23,522 nucleotides of DNA from an uncultured bacterium (GCA_902826945.1 CADEGS010000040.1:1-23522), one strand, 5' to 3'; positions 1-10,961 are shown, counted from the stretch's first letter. Made by a program: numbers and translations. Notes: a model not told the origin generated them from the sequence alone.

Positions 1-1
1 G

Positions 2-1732
2 CGCCGCGACCACGGCCGGATCTACTTCGTCGACCTGCGCGACCGCTACGGCCTGACCCAGGTCGTGCTGGGGGAGGACGTCTCCGACGCGGTCAAGCTC
101 TCCTCCGAGGACGTGATCTCGGTGCAGGGCGTGGTCGTCGAGCGCGCGCCGGCCAACGTGAACGCCGAGCGTGCCACGGGCGCGATCGAGGTGCGCGTCG
201 AGCGCCTGCAGATCCTGTCCAAGGCCGCCACGCCGCCGATCGAGGTGGCCGGCGGGGACGAGCCGGCGATCGAGACGCGCCTGCGCTACCGCTACCTGGA
301 CCTGCGCCGCGAGCCGCTGCAGAAGAACCTCTTGCACCGCGCGCGCTTCGTGGCGGCGCTGCGCCAGGGCTTCGAGGCCCAGGGCTTCGTCGACATCGAG
401 ACGCCGGTGCTGACCAAGGCCACGCCCGAGGGCGCGCGCGACTACCTGGTGCCCAGCCGCGTGCACCCGGGCCACTTCTACGCGCTGCCGCAGTCGCCCC
501 AGATCTTCAAGCAGATCCTGATGGTGGCGGGCTTCGACCGCTACTACCAGGTCGCGCGCTGCTTCCGCGACGAGGACCTGCGCGCCGACCGCCAGCCGGA
601 CTTCACCCAGCTCGACATGGAGATGTCCTTCGTCGAGGAGGAGGACGTGTTCGCCGTCTGGGAGCGGGCGCTGGCGCACACCTTCCGCGAGGCCCTGGGG
701 ATCGAGCTCCCGCTGCCCTTCGCGCGCCTGCGCTACAGCGAATCCATGGCGCGCTTCGGCTCGGACAAGCCCGACACGCGCTTCGGGATGGAGCTGGTCG
801 ACTGCGCCGACTGGGCGCGCGGCGCCCAGTTCCGCGTCTTCCAGCAGGCGCTCGAGAGCGGCGGCGCGGTCGGCGGCATCACGGTGCCGGGCGGCGTGGC
901 GCGCGTCTCGACCAAGCGCATCCAGGAGCTGACGGCCTTCGTGGCCGAGTTCGGCGCCAAGGGCCTGGCCTTCTGGAAGCTCGGCCCGGACGGCGGCTCC
1001 GGGCCGCTGGCGAAGTTCACCGGCGGCGAGCTCGGCGCGCGGCTGCGCGCGCGCATGGGCGCCGCGGACGGCGACCTGTGCCTGTTCGTGGCCGACCAGC
1101 CCAGGGTCGTGACGCGCGCGCTGGGCGAGCTGCGCCTGAAGCTCGGGCGCGAGCTGGGGCTGGCCCAGCCGGGCTGGAACCTGCTGTGGGTGACGCACTT
1201 CCCGCTCTTCGAGCAGGACCCGGAGACGGGCACCTTCCACAGCCAGCACCACCCGTTCACCGCGCCCGAGGACTGGGAGCTGGGCGGGGTGGAGACGGCC
1301 GTCGACCCGCGCCTGGGGGGGCTGGCGAGCCGCTCCTACGACCTGGTGCTCAACGGCTGGGAGCTCGGCTCGGGCTCGATCCGTATCCACCGCGCGGACG
1401 TGCAGGCCAAGATGTTCCGCCTGCTCGGCATCGACGAGCGCGAGCAGCGCGCCAAGTTCGGCTTCCTGCTGGACGCGCTGAGCTACGGCGCGCCGCCCCA
1501 CGGCGGCTTCGCCATGGGCATCGACCGCGTCGTGGCGCTGACCGCCGGCCTGGACAACATCCGCGACGTGATCGCTTTCCCCAAGACCGCCTCGGCCGCC
1601 GACCTGATGTGCGACGCGCCCTCGCCGGTGCCGCCGGCGCAGCTGGCCGAGGTCCACGTGCGCCTGAGCGAGAGCGCCGAGCGCGCCCTGGCGGCGCGCG
1701 AGCGGGCCGGGCCCGCCGCCCCGCGCCCATGA
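2..1732 (+). CDS. aspS: Aspartyl-tRNA synthetase, 5'-truncated by window edge
   Basis: Class IIb aminoacyl-tRNA synthetase that charges tRNA with aspartate in the cytoplasm. The reading frame is already open at base 2 and its first residues ([17 protein letters not shown]) match the start of the N-terminal OB-fold anticodon-binding domain of bacterial AspRS. Only a short N-terminal piece, perhaps 15-20 residues, is missing, so the GTG at 65 is not the true start. Motif 2 ([20 protein letters not shown]) is encoded near 563-622. A bacterial-type GAD insertion domain follows at about 870-1240. Motif 3 ([16 protein letters not shown]) lies near 1500-1550, followed by the typical DVIAFPKT and [10 protein letters not shown] tail. 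The His at 11-13 sits where discriminating enzymes usually have Leu, which hints at a non-discriminating AspRS. The family assignment is very secure. Confidence 0.97.
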   Translation, partial: RRDHGRIYFVDLRDRYGLTQVVLGEDVSDAVKLSSEDVISVQGVVVERAPANVNAERATGAIEVRVERLQILSKAATPPIEVAGGDEPAIETRLRYRYLDLRREPLQKNLLHRARFVAALRQGFEAQGFVDIETPVLTKATPEGARDYLVPSRVHPGHFYALPQSPQIFKQILMVAGFDRYYQVARCFRDEDLRADRQPDFTQLDMEMSFVEEEDVFAVWERALAHTFREALGIELPLPFARLRYSESMARFGSDKPDTRFGMELVDCADWARGAQFRVFQQALESGGAVGGITVPGGVARVSTKRIQELTAFVAEFGAKGLAFWKLGPDGGSGPLAKFTGGELGARLRARMGAADGDLCLFVADQPRVVTRALGELRLKLGRELGLAQPGWNLLWVTHFPLFEQDPETGTFHSQHHPFTAPEDWELGGVETAVDPRLGGLASRSYDLVLNGWELGSGSIRIHRADVQAKMFRLLGIDEREQRAKFGFLLDALSYGAPPHGGFAMGIDRVVALTAGLDNIRDVIAFPKTASAADLMCDAPSPVPPAQLAEVHVRLSESAERALAARERAGPAAPRP

Positions 1733-1782
1733 GGGTCGCCCGCGCTTCCCGCGCGGCTCCCGGCGCCCGCGCGCCGGCCGCC

Positions 1783-1811
1783 TGGCGCATCCGGCGCCCC
1801 CCGTCTATCCT
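1783..1811 (+). promoter_or_regulatory. Candidate promoter for infC
   Basis: A TATCCT hexamer at 1806-1811 fits the TAnnnT form of -10 elements seen repeatedly in this window. A weak -35 (TGGCGC, 1783-1788) lies 17 bases upstream. It sits in the 148-bp aspS-infC gap and would give a leader of about 60 bases before the TTG start of infC. The -10 is plausible; the -35 is poor, so this is tentative. Confidence 0.35.
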
Positions 1812-1880
1812 GCGACCCCAGCCGGGAGCGGCGCGAGACGTCCGCCGCGCCCCGCGACGAACCCTAGCGAAGCCAACTAC

Positions 1881-2423
1881 TTGAGACGAAAACCCAGCAG
1901 CCCTCCGCCGACCAGCCAGCAGAAGTACCGCGTCAACCGTCAGATCCGCGTGCCCGAGGTCTTCCTCGTCGCCGCGGACAACACGCAGCTCGGTGTCACG
2001 CCCACCGACGACGCGCGCCGCGTCGCGGAGGAGGCCGGGCTCGACCTGGTCGAGGTCGCGCCCAACGCTCGCCCGCCCGTCTGCCGCATCCTCGACTACG
2101 GCAAGTTCCTCTACCAGCAGAAGAAGAAGGAGCGCGGCGGCGCCAAGCGCTCGAAGGCGCACTCGACGCTGAAGGAGCTGCGCGTGCGCCCGGCGATCGA
2201 CCCGCACGACCTCGAGTACCGCCTGGTGCAGGGGCGCAAGTTCCTCGAGGAGGGGCACAAGGTGCAGGTCGTGTGCATCTTCCGCGGGCGCCAGCGCGCG
2301 CACCCCGAGATGGGCCAGAAGGTCATGGACCAGGTGGCGAAGCAGCTCGGGGACATCTCGAAGATCGAGGCCCAGCCGCGCATGAACGGCCCGCGCATGA
2401 CCATGCTGCTGGCGCGCAAGTAG
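1881..2423 (+). CDS. infC: Translation initiation factor IF-3, TTG start
   Basis: IF-3 binds the 30S subunit, keeps it apart from 50S and checks start codon and initiator tRNA fidelity. The 180-residue product has the normal two-domain layout: a short Ser/Pro-rich N-terminus, the N domain from about residue 17 (YRVNRQIRVPEVFLV) to 85 including DYGKFLYQQKKK, then a lysine-rich linker and the C domain with the conserved ELRVRPAIDPHD and KVQVVCIFRGRQ segments, ending MTMLLARK. The chosen start is TTG at 1881. No ATG or GTG lies at a suitable place in frame before the N domain, and there is no clear Shine-Dalgarno. Non-AUG starts are common for infC and allow IF-3 to repress its own synthesis; that regulation is inferred here. 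infC is followed by rpmI and rplT, the standard order. Confidence 0.95.
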   Translation: MRRKPSSPPPTSQQKYRVNRQIRVPEVFLVAADNTQLGVTPTDDARRVAEEAGLDLVEVAPNARPPVCRILDYGKFLYQQKKKERGGAKRSKAHSTLKELRVRPAIDPHDLEYRLVQGRKFLEEGHKVQVVCIFRGRQRAHPEMGQKVMDQVAKQLGDISKIEAQPRMNGPRMTMLLARK

Positions 2424-2429
2424 GGGAGG

Positions 2430-2446
2430 GCCCCCGGGGCGGGGGC
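2430..2446 (+). terminator. GC hairpin just after infC (possible terminator or attenuator)
   Basis: A perfect 6-bp stem, GCCCCC (2430-2435) with GGGGGC (2441-2446), encloses a 5-base loop and begins seven bases after the infC stop. No T-tract follows. It abuts the -35 of the candidate rpmI promoter, so it could separate infC transcripts from the downstream block. Confidence 0.3.
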
Positions 2447-2475
2447 TTGGCGGGCCGGCCGTCCGCCGCTACTCT
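2447..2475 (+). promoter_or_regulatory. Candidate sigma70-type promoter for rpmI-rplT-pheST
   Basis: TTGGCG (2447-2452), a 17-base spacer, then TACTCT (2470-2475) give a good -35/-10 pair for a GC-rich genome, where TAnnnT is the usual -10 form. Transcription would begin near 2482 and leave a leader of about 130 bases before rpmI. L20 represses its own operon through such leaders in several bacteria, but I cannot identify a specific L20-binding fold here. Confidence 0.5.
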
Positions 2476-2611
2476 GTTCCGCCTCATCCGAAGGGCGGCG
2501 CCCGGGCCGGGGCGTCCGCACCCCCGCAGCGGTCCAGGGCGCGCCGCGCCCGCCGGCGACCGGGGAACGCGCTCCACGCCAGCGGCCCCGGAGTGGAGCA
2601 GGAGACGAACG

Positions 2612-2806
2612 ATGCCGAAGCAGAAGTCGAAGGGCTCCGCCAAGGGGCGCTTCCGCGTCACGAAGAACGGCAAGGTGAAGTGCAGCAAGCCGTTCCGCGG
2701 GCACCAGCACGCGATGCACAACGGCAAGCAGCGCCGCTCCCTGCGCAAGGCCATCGTGCTCGAGGGCACGTGGGCGCGCCTGGTCCGTGACATGCTGGGG
2801 GCCTGA
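2612..2806 (+). CDS. rpmI: 50S ribosomal protein L35
   Basis: Small basic protein of the large ribosomal subunit, 64 residues, the usual L35 length. The sequence opens MPKQKSKGSAKGRFRVTKNG and carries the conserved basic stretches KVKCSKPFRGHQHAMHN and KQRRSLRKA. The ATG at 2612 is chosen because it gives the standard MPK N-terminus and follows a good AGGAG Shine-Dalgarno at 2599-2603. A longer open frame upstream reads through unstructured intergenic sequence and is not L35-like. The stop is three bases before the rplT start, so the two are translationally close. Confidence 0.95.
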   Translation: MPKQKSKGSAKGRFRVTKNGKVKCSKPFRGHQHAMHNGKQRRSLRKAIVLEGTWARLVRDMLGA

Positions 2807-2809
2807 TCC

Positions 2810-3163
2810 ATGGTGCGCGTGACCTATGGCGCCCCGCGCCACCAGAAGAAGACCCGCTACTTCAAGAGCGCCCGCGGCTACGTCGGCGGGCGGCACCGGC
2901 TGTGGCGCACCGTGCGCGAGACGCTCGTGCGCGCCTGGGCCTACTCGACGCGCGACCGACGCCAGAAGAAGCGGCACTACCGCCAGCTCTGGATCCTGCG
3001 CATCAACGCGGCCGCGCGCGCGCGCGGGATCACGTACTCGCAGCTCGTGAGCGGGCTCAAGCGCGCGCAGGTCGAGCTGAACCGCAAGGAGCTCGCCAGC
3101 CTCGCGGTGAGCGAGCCGGCGGCCTTCGACGCGCTGGTCGAGACCGCGCGCCAGGCGCGCTGA
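2810..3163 (+). CDS. rplT: 50S ribosomal protein L20
   Basis: L20 is needed for early assembly of the 50S subunit and binds 23S rRNA directly. The product is 117 residues, the standard length. It starts MVRVTYGAPRHQKKTRYFKS and has the conserved GYVGGRHRLWRTVRETLVRAWAYSTRDRR-type core, then the NAAARARGITYSQLVSGLK segment that forms the globular C-terminal domain, and a helical ELNRKELASLAV tail. It lies three bases after rpmI. In well-studied bacteria L20 is the autorepressor of rpmI-rplT; the long leader upstream of rpmI is compatible with this but not proof. Confidence 0.96.
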   Translation: MVRVTYGAPRHQKKTRYFKSARGYVGGRHRLWRTVRETLVRAWAYSTRDRRQKKRHYRQLWILRINAAARARGITYSQLVSGLKRAQVELNRKELASLAVSEPAAFDALVETARQAR

Positions 3164-3200
3164 GGGCGAACGGGGCGGGCGCTCCGACCCTGCGACCGCG

Positions 3201-4229
3201 ATGACGACCGGCGAGCGCGAGGCGATCCTCGAGCGAGCGCGCGCGGAGGCGCGGGCCGCCGCCTCGCGCGAGGAGCTGGCGCAGCTCGAGCGCCGCTACC
3301 TCGGCAAGGAGGGCCCGGTGGGGGCGCTCCTGGCGTCGATCCAGTCCGCGCCGCCGTCCGACAGGAAGCGCATCGGGCAGGAGGCGAACGCGCTCAAGCA
3401 GGCGCTCGAGGAGGCGCTGGCCGCGCGCCGCGCCGCGCTCGAGGCCGAGGAGCTGGCGGCCGAGCGGCGCGCCGAGGGCTTCGACCCGACGCTGCCGCCG
3501 GCGCGCGTGGCGCGCGGCTCGCTGCACCCCGTCACGCTCGTGACGCGCGAGCTCGAGGACATCTTCACCTCGATGGGCTACGCCGTGCTCGACGGGCCCG
3601 AGGTCGAGCTCGCGTACTACAACTTCGAGGCGCTGAACATCCCCGCCGACCATCCGGCGCGCGAGATGTACGACACGTTCTGGTGCGACCAGGAGCGCAA
3701 CCTGCTCCTGCGCACGCACACCTCGCCGGTGCAGATCCGCGCGCTCGAGCGCCTCCAGCCGCCCTTCCGCGCGATCGTGCCGGGGCGCTGCTTCCGCAAC
3801 GAGACGGTCGACGCCAGCCACGAGCACACCTTCCACCAGATGGAGGGCCTGGTCGTCGGCGAGGGCGTCACCGTCGGCCACCTGATCGGCACGATGAAGA
3901 CCTTCCTGCGCGAGGTCTTCCGGCGCGAGCTCGAGGTGCGCCTGCGCCCGGGCTTCTTCCCGTTCGTCGAGCCCGGCTTCGAGCTCGACGTGCGCTGCCC
4001 GTTCTGCGAGGAGGGCTGCAGCGTGTGCAAGCGCACGCGCTGGATCGAGCTGTGCCCGTGCGGCATGGTGCACCCCGCGGTGCTGCGCCACGGCGGCGTG
4101 GACCCCGAGCGCCACACCGGCTTCGCCTTCGGGCTGGGCCTCTCGCGCCTGGTCATGCTGCGCTACGGAATCGACGACGTGCGCCTCCTGCTCGGCGGCG
4201 ACCTGCGCTTCCTGGAGCCGCTCGGGTGA
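3201..4229 (+). CDS. pheS: Phenylalanyl-tRNA synthetase alpha subunit
   Basis: Catalytic alpha subunit of the alpha2-beta2 PheRS, which activates phenylalanine and charges tRNA-Phe. At 342 residues it is of usual length. Residues 1-85 form the predicted coiled-coil arm (rich in E, A and R, with LERRYLGKEGPVGALL). The class II core follows with LHPVTLVTRELEDIFTSMGY, then motif 2 around F198-R199-N200-E201 and HQMEG, and motif 3 (FGLGLSRLVMLRYGI) near residues 311-325. An insertion with six cysteines (C266, C269, C273, C276, C285, C287) precedes motif 3 and resembles a zinc knuckle known in a subset of bacterial PheS. The ATG at 3201 has no obvious Shine-Dalgarno. The pheT start overlaps its stop. 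Confidence 0.97.
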   Translation: MTTGEREAILERARAEARAAASREELAQLERRYLGKEGPVGALLASIQSAPPSDRKRIGQEANALKQALEEALAARRAALEAEELAAERRAEGFDPTLPPARVARGSLHPVTLVTRELEDIFTSMGYAVLDGPEVELAYYNFEALNIPADHPAREMYDTFWCDQERNLLLRTHTSPVQIRALERLQPPFRAIVPGRCFRNETVDASHEHTFHQMEGLVVGEGVTVGHLIGTMKTFLREVFRRELEVRLRPGFFPFVEPGFELDVRCPFCEEGCSVCKRTRWIELCPCGMVHPAVLRHGGVDPERHTGFAFGLGLSRLVMLRYGIDDVRLLLGGDLRFLEPLG

Positions 4230-6658
4230 AGGTCTCCTTCGCCTGGCTCGCGCGCCACGTGGACCTCTCGGGGCTGAGCCCCGACGAGGTCGCGGCCGCG
4301 CTGACGCTGCACACCGCCGAGGTCGAGGGCGTCGAGCGCTTTGCGCCGGCGCTCTCCGACGTCGTCGTCGGCCACGTGCTCGCGCGCGAGCGCCACCCCG
4401 ACGCCGAGAAGCTCAGCGTGTGCCGCGTGGACCTCGGCAGCGCGGGCGAGGGCGCGCCGCTGCAGATCGTGTGCGGCGCGCCGAACGTCGCCGCCGGCCA
4501 GCGCGTGGCCGTGGCGCGCGTCGGCACCGTGCTGCCGGGCGACCTCAAGCTCAAGAAGGCCAAGATCCGCGGCGTCGAGTCGTGCGGGATGATCTGCTCG
4601 GAGCGCGAGCTCGCGCTGGGCGACGAGCACGACGGCATCTGGGTGCTGCCCGCGGACGCGCGGCTGGGCGCGCCGGTGGCGGACGCGCTGGGCGCGCTCG
4701 ACCACGTGATCGAGATCGACAACAAGTCGCTCACGCACCGCCCCGATCTGTGGGGCCACCGCGGCCTGGCGGGGGAGGTGGCGGCGCTCTTCGGGCGCGC
4801 GCTGCGCCCGCTCGACCTCTCGCTGCCGGCCTGCGAGCCGGGCGCGCCCTACCCCGTGCGCGTCGAGAGCGACGGCTGCCCGCGCTACCTCGGCCTGTGC
4901 CTGGACGGCGTGCGGAACGAGCGCTCGCCGCTGTGGATGCGCCTGCTCCTGCTCGCGGCCGGGCAGCGGCCGCTCGACCTCCTGGTCGACCTCTCGAACT
5001 TCGTGATGCTCGACCTGGCGCAGCCGAACCACCTGTTCGACCGCCGGCGCCTGGCGCCCGAGGGCATCGTCGTGCGCGACGCGCGGCCCGGCGAGCGCAT
5101 GCGCACCCTGGACGGCGTCGAGCGCGCGCTCGCGCCCGAGGACATGCTGATCACCTCCGGCGGCGAGGCGGTCGCGCTCGCCGGCGTGATGGGCGGCGAG
5201 GCCTCGAAGGTCGCGGCCGACACGACCGAGCTCTTGCTCGAGGCGGCGGCCTTCCACCCCGCGCGCGTGCGGCGCACCGCGGCGCGCCTGGCGCTGCGCA
5301 CCGACGCCTCGGCGCGCTTCGAGAAGAGCCTCTCGCCGACGCTCCCGCCGCAGGCCGCGGCGCACCTCGTGCGCCTGCTGCGCGAGCTGCAGCCCGGCGT
5401 GCGCCTGTCGCGCCCGGCCGGCGACGCGGGCGCCTGGCAGGACCCCGCGCGCTCGGTCGCGCTGCGGCCCGAGCGCGTGCGCGCGCTGCTCGGCGCCGAG
5501 GTGCCCGACGCGGAGATCGAGCGCACGCTCGTGCGCCTGGGCTTCGGCGTGAGCCGCGGCGCGCCCTGGACGGTGGCCGTGCCCTCGGTGCGCGCCACGA
5601 AGGACGTCGCGATCGAGGAGGACCTGGTCGAGGAGATCGGCCGCGTGCACGGCTACGGCAACATCGCCGAGCGCCCGCTGGTCTCCGAGCTGCGGCCCGC
5701 GCCGCGCGACGCGCGCCGGGCGCTCGTGCGCGCGCTGCAGGATCGCCTGGCGGGCGCCGCCCGCTTCCACGAGGTGCAGACCTACACCTTCCAGGCGGAC
5801 GCGCTGCTCGAGGCGCTCGGCCTGGCCGCGCTGCCGCACGTGCGCGTCGTGAACCCGCAGATCGAGGACGCCGCGCGCGTGCGCCGCTCGGTGCTGCCGA
5901 GCCTGATCGGGCTCCTGGCCCACAACCGCCGCCACGCCGCCGACGTGCGCCTGTTCGAGCTCGGCAAGGGCTACCTGCCCGAGGAGCCGAGCGCGCGCGG
6001 CGAGCCGCGCGAGCTGCACCAGTGCGCGATGGCCTGGATGACGCCCCGGCCCGGCCCGGGCGCGCGCTTCGACGCCGGAGCGCTGGCGCGCCTGCACGGC
6101 GTCGTGCGCGACCTCGTGCGCCACGCCGGCCGCGGCGCCCTCGCCGCGCGCCCGGCCGCCGCGCCGCCGCCCTGGGCGCACCCGGGCAAGTGCCTGGAGC
6201 TCCTCTCCGCCGGCGGCGAGGCCGCGCTCGGCCTGCTGGCCGAGCTCGAGCCCGCGCGCGCGCGCGCGCTGGGCCTCACGGGCGAGCTCGACGGCGAGGT
6301 CGCGCTGTGCGAGCTCGACCTCGATCGGCTGCTGGCCGCGCCGCCGGCGCCGGCCGTCTACGAGCCGCTGCCGCGCTTCCCGCCGGTCAAGCTCGACGTG
6401 GCGCTGGCGCTCGCCGAGGCCGTGCCCGCGGCCGACGCGGCGGCGGCGATCGAGCGCGCCGGCAAGGGCCTCGTGCGCGCCGTCGAGCTCTTCGACCTCT
6501 ACCGCGGCGAGAGCCTGGGCGCGGGGAAGAAGTCGCTCGCCTACCACGTCGTGCTCGCGAGCGACGCGCGCACGCTCACCGACCAGGACGAGGCCAAGTT
6601 CCTCCAGCGCCTCGAGCGCGAGGCCGCCGAGCTCGGAGGCGAGCTGCGCCGGGCCTGA
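4226..6658 (+). CDS. pheT: Phenylalanyl-tRNA synthetase beta subunit, GTG start
   Basis: Beta subunit of PheRS; it binds tRNA-Phe and carries the editing site that removes mischarged tyrosine. I place the start at the GTG at 4226, which shares bases with the pheS TGA (GTGA overlap) and gives the typical KVSFAWLARHVDL N-terminus. The frame open upstream of it runs antisense-like through pheS and is not coding. The 810-residue product has, in order, the EMAP-type tRNA-binding OB fold at about 40-150 (HPDAEKLSVCRVD, QIVCGAPNV, RGVESCGMICSE), the B3/B4 editing module (VEIDNKSLTHRPDLWGH-type lead-in, QPNHLFDRR, GVMGGEASKV), the B5 domain and catalytic-like core (RRTAARLALRTDASARFEKS, GYGNIAERP), and a C-terminal FDX-ACB anticodon-binding domain at about 715-810. 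Translational coupling to pheS is expected. Confidence 0.96.
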   Translation: MKVSFAWLARHVDLSGLSPDEVAAALTLHTAEVEGVERFAPALSDVVVGHVLARERHPDAEKLSVCRVDLGSAGEGAPLQIVCGAPNVAAGQRVAVARVGTVLPGDLKLKKAKIRGVESCGMICSERELALGDEHDGIWVLPADARLGAPVADALGALDHVIEIDNKSLTHRPDLWGHRGLAGEVAALFGRALRPLDLSLPACEPGAPYPVRVESDGCPRYLGLCLDGVRNERSPLWMRLLLLAAGQRPLDLLVDLSNFVMLDLAQPNHLFDRRRLAPEGIVVRDARPGERMRTLDGVERALAPEDMLITSGGEAVALAGVMGGEASKVAADTTELLLEAAAFHPARVRRTAARLALRTDASARFEKSLSPTLPPQAAAHLVRLLRELQPGVRLSRPAGDAGAWQDPARSVALRPERVRALLGAEVPDAEIERTLVRLGFGVSRGAPWTVAVPSVRATKDVAIEEDLVEEIGRVHGYGNIAERPLVSELRPAPRDARRALVRALQDRLAGAARFHEVQTYTFQADALLEALGLAALPHVRVVNPQIEDAARVRRSVLPSLIGLLAHNRRHAADVRLFELGKGYLPEEPSARGEPRELHQCAMAWMTPRPGPGARFDAGALARLHGVVRDLVRHAGRGALAARPAAAPPPWAHPGKCLELLSAGGEAALGLLAELEPARARALGLTGELDGEVALCELDLDRLLAAPPAPAVYEPLPRFPPVKLDVALALAEAVPAADAAAAIERAGKGLVRAVELFDLYRGESLGAGKKSLAYHVVLASDARTLTDQDEAKFLQRLEREAAELGGELRRA

Positions 6659-6752
6659 GCCCCGGGCTCGGGCCCGACCCGCGGCCGCGTCTCGCGCTGG
6701 CCAGCGACTCCCCGGGTAGCCCGCGCTCCGCGGCACGGATAGGGGAGGCAGC

Positions 6753-8069
6753 ATGCGCTCGCTCGCCCCGCTCCTGCTCCTTCTCGCATCCGCCTGCGGT
6801 GGCCGTCCGGCGCCCGTGCGCGGGGTCGTCTTGGTGCTGCTGGACACGCTGCGCGCCGATCGCCTGGGCTGCGCCGGGTACGAGCGCCGCGCGACGACGC
6901 CGCGGCTCGACGCCTTCGCGCGCGAGGGCGTCGTGTTCGAGAGCGCCTTCAGCCACGCGCCCTGGACGATCGCCTCGCTGGCCTCGATCCTCGCGGGCTT
7001 CCCCGACACGCGCGCGTTCGAGGGCGGGCTGCAGCGCTCGCTGGTCGAGACGCTCTCCGCCGCCGGCGTGCGCACGGCGGCCTTCACGGAGGGCGGCTAT
7101 TTCACCGCCGCGTTCGGGTTCGACCGCGGCTTCGCGTCGTTCCAGGAGGAGCACTACCTCTTCGGCGGCGCGATCGAGCGCACCGTGGACCAGGCGCTCG
7201 CGTGGCTGGCGCGACCGGAGGACGGGCGCTTCTTCCTGGTCGTGCACAGCTACGAGGCGCACATGCCCTACCTGCGCACGACGTACGCCGAGGAGCTGCC
7301 GCCGGCGCGCTTCGGCGAGCGCTTCACGCAGGAGGCGCACGGCCGCGTCGAGTCGGGCGAGCTCGTCCTCTCGCCCGCCGAGCTGGAGCGGCTCGAGGCG
7401 CTCTACGACGGCGGCGTGGCCGCCTGCGACCGCGAGATCGGCCGGCTCCTGGACGGCATCGAGGCGCTCGGCCTGCGCGACGAGGTGGTCGTGATCGTCA
7501 CGAGCGACCACGGCGAGGAGCTCGCCGAGGGCCGCTTCCCGCGCCACGCCGGCGACCACGGCCACGCGCTCTACGACGAGCTCGTGCACGTGCCGCTGCT
7601 CGTGCGCGACCCGCGCCGCGCGCCGCGCCGCGTCGCGGCGCAGGTGCGCTCGATGGACGTGCTGCCGACCGTGCTCGACGTGCTCGGGGTGGCGCCGCCG
7701 CCGGACATTCTCGGGCGCTCGCTCGCGCCGCTGCTCGACGGCCGCGCCGAGGCCGCGGAGCGCCTCGCGCGCGGCGGCAGCCCGGAGCAGGGCCCCGACC
7801 GCGAGTTCGTGCGCCTCGCGGGCCACAAGCTGATCCGCCGCCTGGAGGAGCCCGCGCCGGGCTCGCCCTTCGCGCGCGTGCCCGCGCTCGAGCTCTTCGA
7901 CGTCGTGGCCGACCCCGGCGAGCGCCGGGATCTGGCCGCCGAGCGACCCGAGGTGGTGCGCCTCTTGCTCGAGGCCCTCGACGAGGAGGGTCCGGGGAGC
8001 GCGATCGACCCCGGAGCGCTCGACGTCCCCGCGGACGTGGCCGAGCGTCTGCGGGCGCTCGGGTACTGA
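6753..8069 (+). CDS. Sulfatase-fold lipoprotein with Thr at the nucleophile position
   Basis: Alkaline-phosphatase-superfamily hydrolase (PF00884 type), 438 residues. The N-terminus MRSLAPLLLLLASACGG is a lipoprotein-like signal with Cys15 as likely lipidation site, so it probably sits at the cell envelope. The mature start VVLVLLDTLRADRLG supplies the metal ligand D31. In the active-site segment FSHAPWTIASLASILAG, Thr72 stands where sulfatases have Cys or Ser, and the Pro and Arg of the CxPxR signature are replaced (A74, L76), so formylglycine cannot form. D252-H253 in TSDHGEE are the second metal pair. The C-terminus ends in ERLRALGY. The ATG at 6753 follows a strong GGGGAGG at 6742-6748. 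A phosphodiesterase, phosphotransferase or sulfatase-like role is possible; the substrate is unknown. Confidence 0.88.
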   Translation: MRSLAPLLLLLASACGGRPAPVRGVVLVLLDTLRADRLGCAGYERRATTPRLDAFAREGVVFESAFSHAPWTIASLASILAGFPDTRAFEGGLQRSLVETLSAAGVRTAAFTEGGYFTAAFGFDRGFASFQEEHYLFGGAIERTVDQALAWLARPEDGRFFLVVHSYEAHMPYLRTTYAEELPPARFGERFTQEAHGRVESGELVLSPAELERLEALYDGGVAACDREIGRLLDGIEALGLRDEVVVIVTSDHGEELAEGRFPRHAGDHGHALYDELVHVPLLVRDPRRAPRRVAAQVRSMDVLPTVLDVLGVAPPPDILGRSLAPLLDGRAEAAERLARGGSPEQGPDREFVRLAGHKLIRRLEEPAPGSPFARVPALELFDVVADPGERRDLAAERPEVVRLLLEALDEEGPGSAIDPGALDVPADVAERLRALGY

Positions 8070-8071
8070 CC

Positions 8072-8088
8072 CGGCGCCAGCGGCGCCG
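8072..8088 (+). terminator. Hairpin after the sulfatase-fold gene
   Basis: A perfect 7-bp inverted repeat, CGGCGCC (8072-8078) and GGCGCCG (8082-8088), with a 3-base loop begins three bases after the stop codon. There is no T-tract, so termination is only suggested by position. Confidence 0.35.
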
Positions 8089-8122
8089 CGAGCGCGTCCT
8101 GGCGGGTCGCGCCGCGCCCGCG

Positions 8123-8128
8123 TATTAA
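8123..8128 (+). promoter_or_regulatory. Candidate -10 element for acsA
   Basis: TATTAA is the only AT-rich hexamer in the 153-bp gap before acsA and stands out in this GC-rich DNA. I see no convincing -35. A start near 8135 would give a leader of about 90 bases containing a 6-bp hairpin (8192-8197 with 8203-8208), 14 bases before the ATG. Confidence 0.3.
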
Positions 8129-8222
8129 GGGTCCAGGAGCGCGAGGACGCGCGCGGGTCGGCGAGCGCGCGCCGCGCTCGCGACCGCGGGCGGACGGCGC
8201 GCCCGTCCCCGCGGCCCTGGCC

Positions 8223-10169
<1,947 letters not shown>

Positions 10170-10172
10170 GCG

Positions 10173-10187
10173 GCGCGCACGGCGCGC
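10173..10187. terminator. Short inverted repeat between convergent stops
   Basis: GCGCGC (10173-10178) and GCGCGC (10182-10187) form a 6-bp stem with a 3-base loop that fills nearly all of the 19-bp gap between the convergent acsA and terC-family genes. It may serve both strands, but it has no T-tract. Confidence 0.3.
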
Positions 10188-10188
10188 G

Positions 10189-10929
<741 letters not shown>

Positions 10930-10961
10930 GGCGGAGAGCGGGGTCGGGGAGCGATGAGCCT

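Noticed and set aside
6657..6676. GC-rich inverted repeat right after pheT as a terminator.
   Set aside because: The best pairing is only 5 bp with a 4-base loop (6663-6667 with 6672-6676) and no T-tract; too weak to list in such GC-rich DNA.
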